DNA of 64,000 bases, from contig URAJ01000007.1 in the NCBI GenBank assembly GCA_900545715.1, positions 9,298 through 73,297 on the forward strand, in the 5' to 3' direction. This DNA is from an uncultured Opitutales bacterium. Its GTDB lineage: Bacteria > Verrucomicrobiota > Verrucomicrobiia > Opitutales > Intestinicryptomonadaceae. A program made the translations under genes and the position numbers. Position 1 is the first letter of the stretch. The number at the start of each line of letters is the position of its first letter. Positions 53,814 to 63,174 of this stretch are shown piece after piece. The notes below the pieces were generated by a model. That model was not told the origin of the DNA and made no database searches. It worked only from the letters and a program-made list of their open reading frames with translations.

Positions 53814-55808
53814 ATGTCAACTCAAATAGCAGTAAAACCGTTTCATTTCAAATGCGCGTCGTCCGTGCTTCCGCCAGGCTCCAAGAGCCTTACAAACCGT
53901 GCGATGATACTGGCGGCGCTGTCGGGCGGCAAGACGCTCCTTGAAGGAGCCCTGTTTTCCAGAGACACTGAAATCATGGCAGACTGCCTTTCCAAATTGG
54001 GGTATGTCGTAAATTTAAACCGTTTCGAAAAAACAATAGAGATAGAATCCCCGATGGGGGCGGCTCCGAACTCCTCCGCCGAATTGCATGTCGGCAACGC
54101 GGGAACGGCCGCCCGCTTTGTGACGGCTCTCGCCGCACTTAGAAAAGGCGGCTCTTACAAGTTCGACTGCGACGATGCAATGCGCTCGCGCCCGATGGCG
54201 GGGCTTGTGGAGGCGTTGAAGTCGCAGGGGGCAAAATTTGAATTTTTGGGCGAGAAAAACGCTTTGCCTTTTATAATGCACACATGCGGCTTAAAGGGCG
54301 GAAGGGTCGAGATAGACGCAAAGGCTTCGAGCCAAATGCTGTCGGCGCTGCTGATGGTGGGCGCATTTGCGGACTCCCCGATGGAAGTCTCGCTAAAAGG
54401 CTCGACCGTCTCGAAACCGTTCGTCGATATGACTGTCGGGATAATGGCGCAGTTTGGAGTCGAAACGGTTTTTGAGGGCGGAGTTTATAAATTTTTGAGG
54501 CCGCGCAGCGCGTGCGGAGAGAGGATATATAAAATCGAGCCAGACGCCACGGCGGCGAGCTATTTTGCGGTTTTGCCTGCGGTTGTCGGCGGGGCTTGCG
54601 AAATATCGGGCTTTGCGGAGTGCAAGCTTCAGGGGGATTCCGCCTTTTGCAGGCTTCTATCCGACGCGGGACTTGTCAAGACCGAAACCGTAGGCGGTAA
54701 CCTCATTGTCGAGGACGCCGAACAGACGGTTTTTCCCGAAAGCATGGAGTTTGATTTTAACGATATCTCCGACACCTTCCTAACTTTGGCGGCGGTTTCT
54801 CCGCTCTTGCCCTTCAGGCTTACGATAAAGGGCATTGCCCATACCCGTGCGCAGGAAACCGACAGGGTCGCGGCGTGCGCCAACGAGCTTAGAAAGTTTT
54901 GCGAGTCCGTTGTGGAGACGGACGATTCCATTAGCGTCACTCCCTATCCGCCGGAGCGCCTTGCGGAAATCGCCCAAAATCCGATAACCGTAAAAACGTA
55001 CGCTGACCACAGAATGGCAATGAGTTTTTCGATACTCGCCTCGCGCGACGTCCGCGGCGACGGCAAGCCGTGGGTAATAATAGAGGATCCCGGGTGCGTC
55101 TCCAAGACTTGGGGTGAATTTTTCGAGGTTTTATACACTGCGCGCTCCGATTCTGAAGGGCTAAGGGTCGTGGCTGTTGACGGGGGAGCCGCAGTGGGGA
55201 AATCGAGCGTCTCGAAGGAGTGTTCGAGGATTCTCGGATACATGCATGTAGATACGGGCTCGCATTACAGGACTGTTGCGTACGCATTGATGTCTGACGG
55301 AATAGACACGTCCGACGCAGATGCTGTCGCCGAGAGGTTAAAGAGCGTAAAGATAGGCACGGTGCTTTGCGGCAATTCGGCGCGCATAACTCTCGACGGC
55401 AATCTCGTAGAGGACTCCTTGATAAGGACTGAAAGCGTGAACGCATCTGTCGCAAAGTATGCCGCAATGCCCGAGGTGCGCAATTTCTTGAAAAACTACC
55501 AGAGGTCTATGGCGGACTACGCGCGCTCCCACGGATTGTCCGGAATGATTATGGAGGGACGCGATATCGGGACTGTAATTTTCCCCGACGCAAATGTCAG
55601 GATATTCCTCGACGCCGACGAACAGACGCGCGCGGCGCGCAGGGCGAAAGAGGGCATATCTGACTCTGTCGGGCTGCGGGACGCAATCGACAAGTCGAGA
55701 AAGACAGCTCCTTTGCGCTGTCCAGAATCCGCCGTGAGAATAGACACTTCGCACATGACCAAGGAGGAGGTCGTGAAGCTGACCTTGTCGTACATTTTGG
55801 AATCGTAA
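53814..55808 (+). CDS. aroA-cmk: Bifunctional EPSP synthase / cytidylate kinase fusion
   Basis: 664-residue fusion. Residues 1-440 are EPSP synthase (3-phosphoshikimate 1-carboxyvinyltransferase; shikimate pathway): LPPGSKSLTNRAM (19-31), GNAGTAARF (94-102), DDAMRSRPM, DRVAACANELRK and YADHRMAMS. Residues about 450-664 are cytidylate kinase: P-loop GGAAVGKSSVSKE (457-469), MEGRDIGTVIFPD and RRAKEG. No stop or frameshift separates them. Fusions of this pair are known in some bacteria. TyrA upstream fits the aromatic role, plsC follows with a 1-bp TAATG overlap. CMP kinase is needed for phospholipid and nucleotide synthesis. Confidence 0.96.
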   Translation: MSTQIAVKPFHFKCASSVLPPGSKSLTNRAMILAALSGGKTLLEGALFSRDTEIMADCLSKLGYVVNLNRFEKTIEIESPMGAAPNSSAELHVGNAGTAARFVTALAALRKGGSYKFDCDDAMRSRPMAGLVEALKSQGAKFEFLGEKNALPFIMHTCGLKGGRVEIDAKASSQMLSALLMVGAFADSPMEVSLKGSTVSKPFVDMTVGIMAQFGVETVFEGGVYKFLRPRSACGERIYKIEPDATAASYFAVLPAVVGGACEISGFAECKLQGDSAFCRLLSDAGLVKTETVGGNLIVEDAEQTVFPESMEFDFNDISDTFLTLAAVSPLLPFRLTIKGIAHTRAQETDRVAACANELRKFCESVVETDDSISVTPYPPERLAEIAQNPITVKTYADHRMAMSFSILASRDVRGDGKPWVIIEDPGCVSKTWGEFFEVLYTARSDSEGLRVVAVDGGAAVGKSSVSKECSRILGYMHVDTGSHYRTVAYALMSDGIDTSDADAVAERLKSVKIGTVLCGNSARITLDGNLVEDSLIRTESVNASVAKYAAMPEVRNFLKNYQRSMADYARSHGLSGMIMEGRDIGTVIFPDANVRIFLDADEQTRAARRAKEGISDSVGLRDAIDKSRKTAPLRCPESAVRIDTSHMTKEEVVKLTLSYILES

Positions 55809-56467
55809 TGCGCGCAAGATATTTTAAATTTAAAACCGCGAAGCTCGTTTACAAATCGTGGTGGCACTTGTCTGCAATTTTTTGCGACGTATTCGGAAGG
55901 ATAGAGCTTTACGGGTACGAGAACGTCCCCAAATGCCCGTGCATAATAGTTGCAAACCATGTCAGCTATCTCGACCCTATGGCGATGGCGTTTTTTCACG
56001 AGACTGAATTGTGCGCCGTTGCGCGCGACACCCTCATGAAGGGTAAAGTGCTCGGGTGGATTTTCAGACATCTAAACGCAATACCGGTAAAGCGGGGGCA
56101 GTCCGGGAATCTCGGAGCTTTCCGCGACGTATTGGCGAGGATAAAAAACGGAATAGGAGTTGTGATTTTTCCTGAGGGCACTCGCAGCGAGAACGGCGAA
56201 CTTTTGCCGGGCAAGCCGGGGGCGGGGCTTCTTGCTATAAAAGCGGGGGTTCCGATACTGCCGATACGTTCGTTTGGATTCGAGGAGGTGCTTCCGCGTT
56301 CCGGCCGCCTCGGCGGGGGGGCGCGCGTAATGATATGCGCCGGCAAGCCTATCTACCCCCATGAAATTGACCCCGGGAAAAACTGCCCCGACAGGGCGCA
56401 GATTATAGTGGATAGGCTTATGGAGCGCATTGCCCAAATTGAGCGCCCGAATGTAAGGGAGGTTTGA
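55808..56467 (+). CDS. plsC: 1-acyl-sn-glycerol-3-phosphate acyltransferase (PlsC-like)
   Basis: 219-residue membrane-associated acyltransferase that forms phosphatidic acid. Catalytic NHVSYLD (H51, D56), substrate loop FPEGTRSENGELLPGKPG and a C-terminal hydrophobic stretch are visible. The start codon overlaps the stop of the aroA-cmk fusion (TAATG), so it is translationally coupled. As with CMP kinase, phospholipid synthesis is a plausible joint theme. Confidence 0.92.
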   Translation: MRARYFKFKTAKLVYKSWWHLSAIFCDVFGRIELYGYENVPKCPCIIVANHVSYLDPMAMAFFHETELCAVARDTLMKGKVLGWIFRHLNAIPVKRGQSGNLGAFRDVLARIKNGIGVVIFPEGTRSENGELLPGKPGAGLLAIKAGVPILPIRSFGFEEVLPRSGRLGGGARVMICAGKPIYPHEIDPGKNCPDRAQIIVDRLMERIAQIERPNVREV

Positions 56468-56527
56468 AGGGCGGAAATATCCCATAATTTTATGCGCCGT
56501 TTTTTTTGCGGGGCAGATTGAAAAATG

Positions 56528-56552
56528 AAAAAGAGCAGTTGCTCTTTTTTTT
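56528..56552 (+). terminator. Intrinsic terminator of the tyrA-aroA/cmk-plsC operon
   Basis: Perfect 9-bp stem AAAAAGAGC / GCTCTTTTT with a 4-base AGTT loop, ending in T residues, 61 bp past the plsC stop. Confidence 0.93.
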
Positions 56553-56596
56553 ATTGACCCCGCTTTCGTTTGCCTTTTTAAGAAGCGTGAATTTTT

Positions 56597-56926
56597 ATGA
56601 ACGCAAATATAAGCTGGATATTTCTTCTTATCGCCGGCGCATTCGAGGTCGCTTGGGTTGTCGCCCTAAAATATTCCCAAGGATTTACGAGGTTGGTGCC
56701 GTCGGTTTCAATGGTGGCTGCCCTGTTTTTTAGCATGCTTTTTTTGTCGCTTGCGGCGCGCAACCTTCCGCTTGGAATGTCTTACGCGGTATGGACTGGC
56801 ATAGGGACGGTTGGCGGAATGGTCGCGGGGCGGTTTTTATTCGCGGAGGCAGCCAATCCGATGCAGATTTTCTTTGCGGCGCTTATAGTCGTCGGGATTG
56901 CCGGTGTAAAGTTTGCCGCAGACTAA
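56597..56926 (+). CDS. SMR-family exporter, SugE/Gdx type
   Basis: 109-residue four-helix exporter. The essential glutamate is in FEVAWVVALK (helix 1); SLAARNLPLGMSYAVWTGIGTVGG and GRFLFAEAANP are SugE/Gdx features, so guanidinium or quaternary ammonium export is likely. No guanidine riboswitch was found: the only hairpin upstream is the plsC operon terminator, whose loop lacks ACGR. Its stop codon overlaps the stop of the convergent beta-helix gene by 3 bases. Confidence 0.9.
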   Translation: MNANISWIFLLIAGAFEVAWVVALKYSQGFTRLVPSVSMVAALFFSMLFLSLAARNLPLGMSYAVWTGIGTVGGMVAGRFLFAEAANPMQIFFAALIVVGIAGVKFAAD

Positions 56927-59064
56927 TTTGCGCCGATGCGCTGCGAAAGAATTGAGCGGACAACCCCGTTGTCGCCGAAGTATTCGAGCACGTCCTCGGG
57001 TGTCCAATTCTTTTTGTCGCATGGAACGCTTTTGGAGGGGTTTAAAAAAGCGTTCCATTTATATACAAAGTTTCCGTTCAGCGGCCCCGATGTGCGGAAA
57101 TATAAATTTTGGGTGAGATAGTTTACGCGCGGCCTGTCGTTTTTGAAAAAGTTTTTAAGCTGCGGGTATTTTTTCTGGTAAATGTCGGACTCTATATCAA
57201 CCTCATCTTTCAGATTGTGCCTCCAAGCGGCGCAGTTTATGTTTTTAAGCCACCATTCGTCCTCCCACGGAGAGTGGGCGACTCCTACGGCGCAGTCTAT
57301 AAATACGTTTTTATACGCAGTGTTGTCGTGGCCGCCGTGGTAGTAGATTGCGGCTATTCCCGCGTTTGTAGCGTCGGGGTCGGCGGACTTTATTCGGCAG
57401 AATATGTTTTCGCGTATGTCGTACCCGCCGGAGCCGTCGTCGATGTACACGCCGCGTATAGTACATTTGCCGTCTTTGGCGAGGCATTCGGAAAAAAAGT
57501 TTTTGCGGATTACATTGCCTTTATGGCTCGGGTTTCGACCCGTGTATATTACCCCCATGTCGCTTACGTTTAGGCAGATTCTTTCAAATCTGTTTTTCTC
57601 TATAATGAGGTCGTTGCCGCCAAATTGCATTGTGTTGAATGGGTCGTCGCGGAACGTGCAATTTGACACGCGCGCGCCGACGTCGTAAATCGACAGAGAC
57701 GGGGTATATTTGAGACCCGCGCTTGAATTTCTATAAAATTCGCAGTTGAAAACGAGATTTCCCGACGGGGATAGAGAGCGCCTGTCGCCCCCGCGGATAT
57801 ATGCGCCGCCGAAGGCGTTGTCGTGGATTTTGCAGTTGGAGAGCGTTATCGAGGAGCTGAAATTGAATGCGGGGTTTTTATTGGCGAGCTCCGGCGGAGG
57901 ATTTTTTGCGAAAGTTCCCGAATCGACAGACAGCGCCACGGTGCCGAAATTTGAAAATTCGCACGAATCAATATTAATATTCTTCGAGCGGCTTACGAAT
58001 ACGCCCATGCCGCGCGACGGGCCAAAGCGCACATTTTTTATTTTCAAACCGTCCGCGTTTTTTATGGCAATAATCGGGCCGGAGAGCATCGAGAATTGCA
58101 GTGTGCCGGACGGAGGGGAGTCGAGGGCTACGTAAAAAATTCCGTTTTTTCTGTCTATAAAAAACTCTCCGTCTTCGTCCAGCTCTTCGATGAGATTTTT
58201 TACAAAATATCCGCGCGTGGACAGGTCTTGCCGAAACTTTGGATTCTTGGGGTCGGGCAGGCAGCTCATAACTCCGTATATGTGCGGCGAGGAAAGTTTG
58301 ACCGTCTTGTCATTTGTATTGATTTTTTCGATTTTTATTTCGTCGTCTGCCCAGCCTACGGAAAAGTTTCCGCACGCGTAGGCGTCGTTGGCGCCAATCC
58401 ATCTTTCGTGGCGGGCGTCGGTGTATTCAAATGTCGCCCCGCGCACGCGCGTGTCGTCGGAAGGCTCGTCGAAACCGCGGTTGGTTTTTGACTTCACTTG
58501 TCCGGCGTCCAAAACTTTCCCGATTTTCATCAATCCGGAGTTCGGGTATCTGGCAAGCCGCAGTCTTTTGCCGTTTAAGAATGCCTCGATTTCCGGAATG
58601 TCGCGCGGGGTTCCGAAACCGCGCTGTTTTAGCTCTCCGTAATCTGATATTCCAAGTTGTTTTAAGTTTAAAAAATATATTTTTGCGGTGCGCTCAGCGG
58701 GAAGCTTGGATAGCAGCGACGCTTCTCGAACTTCCGAAAGTTTTGTGGCGTCGATGTCCGCGCTTCCGCTCAAAATTGTTTTTTCGGAGCCTTCTATTGA
58801 TATTTTGCGGCCTTTCCAGTCTTTCCCATCCAACAAAATAGTGTCGCTTACGCGGTATGTGCCGTCGGAGAGTTTTAATGATATATCTCCGTTGCCTTGC
58901 AGTTTTAGCGCAAAATTTATTGCGGCTTTTAGCGTTGCAAAGGGCTTTTTCGATGAGCCGTCCGCAGTTTTATCGTCTCCGAGGGGGCTGACGTTTACGG
59001 TAGTTCCTCCGAAAACGTGCGCGCAAAAAATAAAGCATACAAAAATCAAAGGCAAAAGTCTCAT
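56923..59064 (-). CDS. Exported right-handed parallel beta-helix protein
   Basis: 713-residue exported protein. Signal peptide MRLLPLIFVCFIFCAHVFGG (cleavage near 20), then DGSSKKPFATLKAAI, a typical start of beta-helix (pectate lyase-like, DUF1565/GH141-type) proteins, and many short N/D/F repeats such as SSSITLSNCKIHDNAFGG, NCTFRDDPF and NRFERICLNVSDMG. Members of this fold are polysaccharide lyases or glycosidases; no specific catalytic set is identified. The ATG at 59064 begins the signal peptide. Convergent and overlapping at the 3' end with the SMR gene. Confidence 0.85.
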   Translation of the reverse strand: MRLLPLIFVCFIFCAHVFGGTTVNVSPLGDDKTADGSSKKPFATLKAAINFALKLQGNGDISLKLSDGTYRVSDTILLDGKDWKGRKISIEGSEKTILSGSADIDATKLSEVREASLLSKLPAERTAKIYFLNLKQLGISDYGELKQRGFGTPRDIPEIEAFLNGKRLRLARYPNSGLMKIGKVLDAGQVKSKTNRGFDEPSDDTRVRGATFEYTDARHERWIGANDAYACGNFSVGWADDEIKIEKINTNDKTVKLSSPHIYGVMSCLPDPKNPKFRQDLSTRGYFVKNLIEELDEDGEFFIDRKNGIFYVALDSPPSGTLQFSMLSGPIIAIKNADGLKIKNVRFGPSRGMGVFVSRSKNINIDSCEFSNFGTVALSVDSGTFAKNPPPELANKNPAFNFSSSITLSNCKIHDNAFGGAYIRGGDRRSLSPSGNLVFNCEFYRNSSAGLKYTPSLSIYDVGARVSNCTFRDDPFNTMQFGGNDLIIEKNRFERICLNVSDMGVIYTGRNPSHKGNVIRKNFFSECLAKDGKCTIRGVYIDDGSGGYDIRENIFCRIKSADPDATNAGIAAIYYHGGHDNTAYKNVFIDCAVGVAHSPWEDEWWLKNINCAAWRHNLKDEVDIESDIYQKKYPQLKNFFKNDRPRVNYLTQNLYFRTSGPLNGNFVYKWNAFLNPSKSVPCDKKNWTPEDVLEYFGDNGVVRSILSQRIGAN

Positions 59065-59270
59065 GCATTTAGCATAGACTGAAAATGCAGTATAATTCAA
59101 CAAAAATGCCGAGGCATGCTGGTGAATTTTTATCCAAGTATCTTAATTAAAAATCCCCGCGCTTTACTGTGGCGCAATTTATTTTGGAAATTGAATACCC
59201 GCTTTAAATATTCCGCGCAAATTTGGCGCAAATAAGCGCAAATCTTTTCGATAGGGCAGACGCCTTGATA

Positions 59271-60245
59271 TCAGCCTTTGGTTCTCGCGCGGTCGAGCCT
59301 GTCGGCGATAGCCAGGCCTATGCCGGAGCGCGGCGGAATTTGGCAGTAAATATCGAGGCCGGCTTTGTCGAGCCTTCTAATGAGGGCGAATAAGTTTTTG
59401 GCGACTTCTTTGAGGTCACCGTCTTCGCTTAGCCAATATTCGTTTTCTTTCGGCGACTCGGGCCGAGCGAGGTATATTATGTTGCCCTGAAAATTCTGTG
59501 GAATTTCGCCCGGAGAATCAAAAAGAGACAATCTCGATTTCGGGCTGTAATGCGATTTCAACATTCCGGGAGCTTGCGGGTGCGCCTCGTTGACTTTCGG
59601 GGAAATATCCAAACTTTCCCCTAAAACCTTCTCTATATCTTCCGGTGGAATGGGCCCCGGCCTGAGCAGCTTTTTCGGGGCGGAAGTCATCATCACGATA
59701 GTTGATTCAACTCCGCACGCGCAGCTTCCGCCGTCGAGTACAAAGTCGATTTTATCTCCGAGCATAGACGCGACGTGCTCGGCAGTGGTGGGGCTTACGT
59801 ATCCGAACGGGTTGGCGGAGGGCGCCGCTATGGGTTTTGAAGCTTTTATAAGGCTTCGCATAATAGGGTGCGAAGGCATTCTGACAGCCACAGTGTCCAT
59901 TCCCGCCGTCACTATGTCGGGAATTGCCGGGGCCTTTTTGAGAACCATTGTAAGCGGCCCGGGCCAGAAGGCTTCGGCGAGCTTTTCGGCGTCGGGTGTA
60001 AATACGGCTATTTCCCGCGCCATGCGCATATCGCAGACATGGACAATCAACGGGTCTATGAACGGCCTGCCTTTTGCGGCGAATATTTTTCGCACCGCAT
60101 CGGGATTTGTGGCGTCGGCGGCGAGCCCGTAAACAGTCTCTGTGGGGACTCCGCCGATTCCGCCGCGCGCAATAAAATCAGCCGCCTTCAGTATGTCCGA
60201 GGGCGGCCGCTTGAAATCTTCCCGCGTTGACGAGACTCTTCCCAT
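59271..60245 (-). CDS. L-threonylcarbamoyladenylate synthase (Sua5/TsaC)
   Basis: 324-residue enzyme making the activated threonylcarbamoyl group for the t6A37 modification of tRNAs decoding ANN. GGIGGVPTETVYGLAADA and KGRPFIDPLIVHV (ATP/threonine pocket) are clear, and the C-terminal Sua5 domain (about 220-324) shows the PGMLKSHYSPK start. It belongs to the longer Sua5 type rather than YrdC. Follows rpsR after 10 bp on the same strand, one translation-related unit. Confidence 0.94.
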   Translation of the reverse strand: MGRVSSTREDFKRPPSDILKAADFIARGGIGGVPTETVYGLAADATNPDAVRKIFAAKGRPFIDPLIVHVCDMRMAREIAVFTPDAEKLAEAFWPGPLTMVLKKAPAIPDIVTAGMDTVAVRMPSHPIMRSLIKASKPIAAPSANPFGYVSPTTAEHVASMLGDKIDFVLDGGSCACGVESTIVMMTSAPKKLLRPGPIPPEDIEKVLGESLDISPKVNEAHPQAPGMLKSHYSPKSRLSLFDSPGEIPQNFQGNIIYLARPESPKENEYWLSEDGDLKEVAKNLFALIRRLDKAGLDIYCQIPPRSGIGLAIADRLDRARTKG

Positions 60246-60255
60246 CGAGGGAAAA

Positions 60256-60441
60256 TTACTTCATCAGAAGCATGTTGCGGGCATGCTTTATTGTCTTTTT
60301 GACGTGGCGCTGTTCCTTAGCCGTAAGACCCGTAAACTTGCGGGGAAGTATTTTGCCCGTTTCGGTGACATAACGGTTCAGCGCTTCGGTTTCGATGAAG
60401 CCGATTTCTGTGACTTTCTTTTTGTTTGATTCTTCTGCCAT
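60256..60441 (-). CDS. rpsR: 30S ribosomal protein S18
   Basis: 61-residue S18, shorter than average. TEALNRYVTETGKILPRKFTGLTAKEQRHVKKTIKHAR has the family core. Usual partners rpsF and ssb are not nearby; it stands upstream of the Sua5-type gene. Highly likely functional. Confidence 0.92.
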   Translation of the reverse strand: MAEESNKKKVTEIGFIETEALNRYVTETGKILPRKFTGLTAKEQRHVKKTIKHARNMLLMK

Positions 60442-60679
60442 GTTTTTTTTGCTTTTGCGTAAATTGTAATTTTGATTCCCGCAAGCGCTAAGTCGGAATA
60501 ATATGCCTACAAAACGATGCGCGAATTCCGCGTAAAAATAATGCCAAAAGATTCTGGACGGCTGGATTCGTATGGCAAGACTTTTTTTTCTCTTTTTTAT
60601 TTAACATTTTTTATCGGCGATAGTCTAATTAGAAATTAGTCTTGTGTATGGTGCGCACGACTGCAATATCAGCCGAAAT

Positions 60680-62446
60680 ATGAATTTTTCTACTGCAAAA
60701 ACAGAATACGTCTCTGCGTGGCGGGATTTGCTCGTAATATTTCTCGTCTCATGCGTATTGTATATGTCTCTCGGGTTCACAAGGCCCCTCGCGAGCCCCG
60801 ACGAAGGCAGATATACGGAAATACCCCGCGAAATGCTGGAGCATTCGGATATGGTGACTCCGCGCCTGAACGACATGCCCTATTTTTACAAGCCCCCGAT
60901 GTTTTATTGGATGCAGGCGGCCTCGCTGAAAGCTTTTGGCATAAACCTGTTTTCCGCAAGGCTCGCTAACTCCCTCATGGCGGTATTCGGAATTTGCGCC
61001 GCATATTGCGCGGCTCGCGCCCTGTACGGAAGGAGGGCGGGGATACTGTCTGCCGCCTTCCTTGCGACTTTCCTGCTCTATTACGCGCTCGGACAGATTG
61101 TGACGCTCGATATGGCAGTCTCCGTTTTCATATCGGCGGCCATGTTTTGTTTTATAATTGCCCTCAAAAGCAGTGGGGCGCGTAGGGGAATTCTAACGCT
61201 CGGATTTTTCGCCTTCTGCGCGCTTGCTGTCATGACAAAGGGGCTTATAGGCGTTCTAATACCGGGTGCAACAATCTTTATATATGCCCTTCTAATCGGG
61301 CCTTTAGAATTCCTAAAAAGCCTGAGAAAGTCGGATACTCTTTGGATTTTCGCGGGGATAGCGGTTTTCTTGGCGATAGCATTGCCGTGGCATTTCCTTG
61401 CGGCGTCGGCGAATCCGCCATACTCGGGCGCGGAGGGAATTGTCTCAAAAAATCCGGAAGGACAGGGGTTCTTCTGGTATTACATAATACATGAGCATAT
61501 ATTGAGGTTCATTGATGCCGACACTTCCAACCGCGCGCAACCCTTCTGGTTCTTCTTTGTAATCGTTCCGGTCGGTTTAATACCTTGGATTGTATTCTTG
61601 CCGGCGGTGGTGCGCCGCTCTATCGCAGACGGATGGCGCGCTTTGCGGCGCGAAAATCCGGAACTGATTTTCTTCTGGGTGTGGATAGCGTTTGTGGTGC
61701 TTTTCTTCTCGATTTCACGCTCAAAGCTCGTGCCGTACATCATTCCAGTGTATCCGGCCTTCGCGATTTTGTTTGGAGAGTGGCTTTCAAAAAACTGGTC
61801 GGAAAAAATTGACTTTACGAAAACCGCTAAATGGCTTTTTGCGGTGCTGCCCGTAGTCGGCGCGATAGCGTCTCCCATCGCTTGCGCGGTTTTGATATCA
61901 AAAGGCAAAATCGACGACACTATTACGGCGTGGATTATGTTTGGCGCGCTGTCTTTTTACATGGTTGTTTCCGCCGCAATTATGATAGCCATTCTCCGCG
62001 GCGGCGACGATAGGAAATTCTTTGTCTGGGCTTTTGCGTTGTCGGCAATATTCCTGCTCTTTTTCAATCCGGTGGGGCGGTTTGCCCAGCGCCCGAGCGC
62101 AAGGCCTCTGGCGGAGAGGATCCTTGCTGAATCCCCATCTTCTGAGGTTGCGATAGTATTCGACTACAATTATTTTCAGGATTTGCCGGTGTGGCTCGGC
62201 AGAACTGTGCTGCTCGTGGGAAATCCTCCTGACGAACAATCCTTCGGATACATGCGCGGAAGGGACGCGTACGACCCAAAATTCTTCGATTCCGCAAAGG
62301 AGTTTGGGGACTTTGCAAGGAAGTCCGAAAAACCGGTTTATGTAATAGTGCGCGAACGCGACATTCACAGAATATCCGAGGCTAAACTCAATCTTGAAAA
62401 ACTCGGCGAAAACATTGATATGCTCCTTTTGAGGGTTAAAAAATAA
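60680..62446 (+). CDS. GT39-type (ArnT/PMT-like) membrane glycosyltransferase
   Basis: 588-residue polytopic membrane protein with about 11-12 helices. Like ArnT-type GT-C enzymes it has an N-terminal loop with D and E residues (RPLASPDEGRYTEIPREMLEHSDMVTP, where DE is the catalytic-type acidic pair) followed by YKPPMFYWMQAASL. Such enzymes move a sugar from a polyprenyl-phosphate carrier to lipid A, protein or another acceptor. The ATG at 60680 begins a soluble segment before helix 1; an upstream start at 60644 adds 12 residues. Overlaps the next gene by one base. Confidence 0.85.
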   Translation: MNFSTAKTEYVSAWRDLLVIFLVSCVLYMSLGFTRPLASPDEGRYTEIPREMLEHSDMVTPRLNDMPYFYKPPMFYWMQAASLKAFGINLFSARLANSLMAVFGICAAYCAARALYGRRAGILSAAFLATFLLYYALGQIVTLDMAVSVFISAAMFCFIIALKSSGARRGILTLGFFAFCALAVMTKGLIGVLIPGATIFIYALLIGPLEFLKSLRKSDTLWIFAGIAVFLAIALPWHFLAASANPPYSGAEGIVSKNPEGQGFFWYYIIHEHILRFIDADTSNRAQPFWFFFVIVPVGLIPWIVFLPAVVRRSIADGWRALRRENPELIFFWVWIAFVVLFFSISRSKLVPYIIPVYPAFAILFGEWLSKNWSEKIDFTKTAKWLFAVLPVVGAIASPIACAVLISKGKIDDTITAWIMFGALSFYMVVSAAIMIAILRGGDDRKFFVWAFALSAIFLLFFNPVGRFAQRPSARPLAERILAESPSSEVAIVFDYNYFQDLPVWLGRTVLLVGNPPDEQSFGYMRGRDAYDPKFFDSAKEFGDFARKSEKPVYVIVRERDIHRISEAKLNLEKLGENIDMLLLRVKK

Positions 62447-63174
62447 TGGATTCAAAAAAAGAGAACAAGCCGGAAAACCCGTGGCTGAATCTGGGATTTA
62501 ACATTATCCTGCCGAGCTTTCTTCTAATCAAGGGCGGCAAACTCTTTGAAAGTCTCGGAATAACGGGGGAAAATGTGGACGCCCAGGTTTTTGTTTTTGC
62601 GCTGGCGTTTCCGATTGCCTACGGCATTTGGGACTTGGCGAGCAGGCGCAAATTCAATATTTTTTCGGTTATCGGAGTGCTGAGCGTAATTCTCACAGGC
62701 GGAATAGGGCTTATGAAGATGTCGCGCGAGTGGATTATTGTGAAGGAGGGGCTTGTGCCGCTTGTCCTCGGAGCGGCGGTATTGATTACGGTTTTCACGC
62801 GGCGCCCGCTCGCAAAGATGATTATGCTCAACGAAAGTGTCGTTGACCTCCCCAAAATTGAGGCCGCGCTCGACGAGCGGGGCACGCGCGAAAAGTTTGA
62901 CGAAGCGCTGAAAAAGGCGACTTGGTGGGTGGCGGCGTCTTTCTTGCTGAGCTCGGTTTTGAATTTTGCGCTTGCGGCGTACATATTTAAAAGCCCAACG
63001 GGAACTGAGGCGTTTAACGAGGAGGTAGGGAAAATGACGGCGCTTTCCTTCCCTGTGATAGTGCTGCCCACTATGGTGGTTTTATTTTTCGCAATGTACA
63101 GGCTGTTTAGCGCAATGGGAGAATGCACGGGATTGTCCATTGAGGACGCCATGTTGAAGCGCGATAAGAAATGA
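62446..63174 (+). CDS. VC0807-like multi-pass membrane protein
   Basis: 242 residues with about six predicted helices, starting NPWLNLGFNIILPSFLLIKGG and carrying VDLPKIEAALDERGTREKFDEAL in a soluble loop. This is the pattern that I remember for VC0807-type proteins, whose function is unknown. The ATG overlaps the GT39 stop (TAATG) and the stop overlaps the next start (ATGA), so the three genes are translationally coupled. Confidence 0.75.
   Translation: MDSKKENKPENPWLNLGFNIILPSFLLIKGGKLFESLGITGENVDAQVFVFALAFPIAYGIWDLASRRKFNIFSVIGVLSVILTGGIGLMKMSREWIIVKEGLVPLVLGAAVLITVFTRRPLAKMIMLNESVVDLPKIEAALDERGTREKFDEALKKATWWVAASFLLSSVLNFALAAYIFKSPTGTEAFNEEVGKMTALSFPVIVLPTMVVLFFAMYRLFSAMGECTGLSIEDAMLKRDKK

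Noticed and set aside
56468-56596. Possible guanidine riboswitch upstream of the SMR exporter
   Set aside because: The single hairpin is a U-tailed terminator and its loop lacks the ACGR motif of guanidine-II riboswitches.
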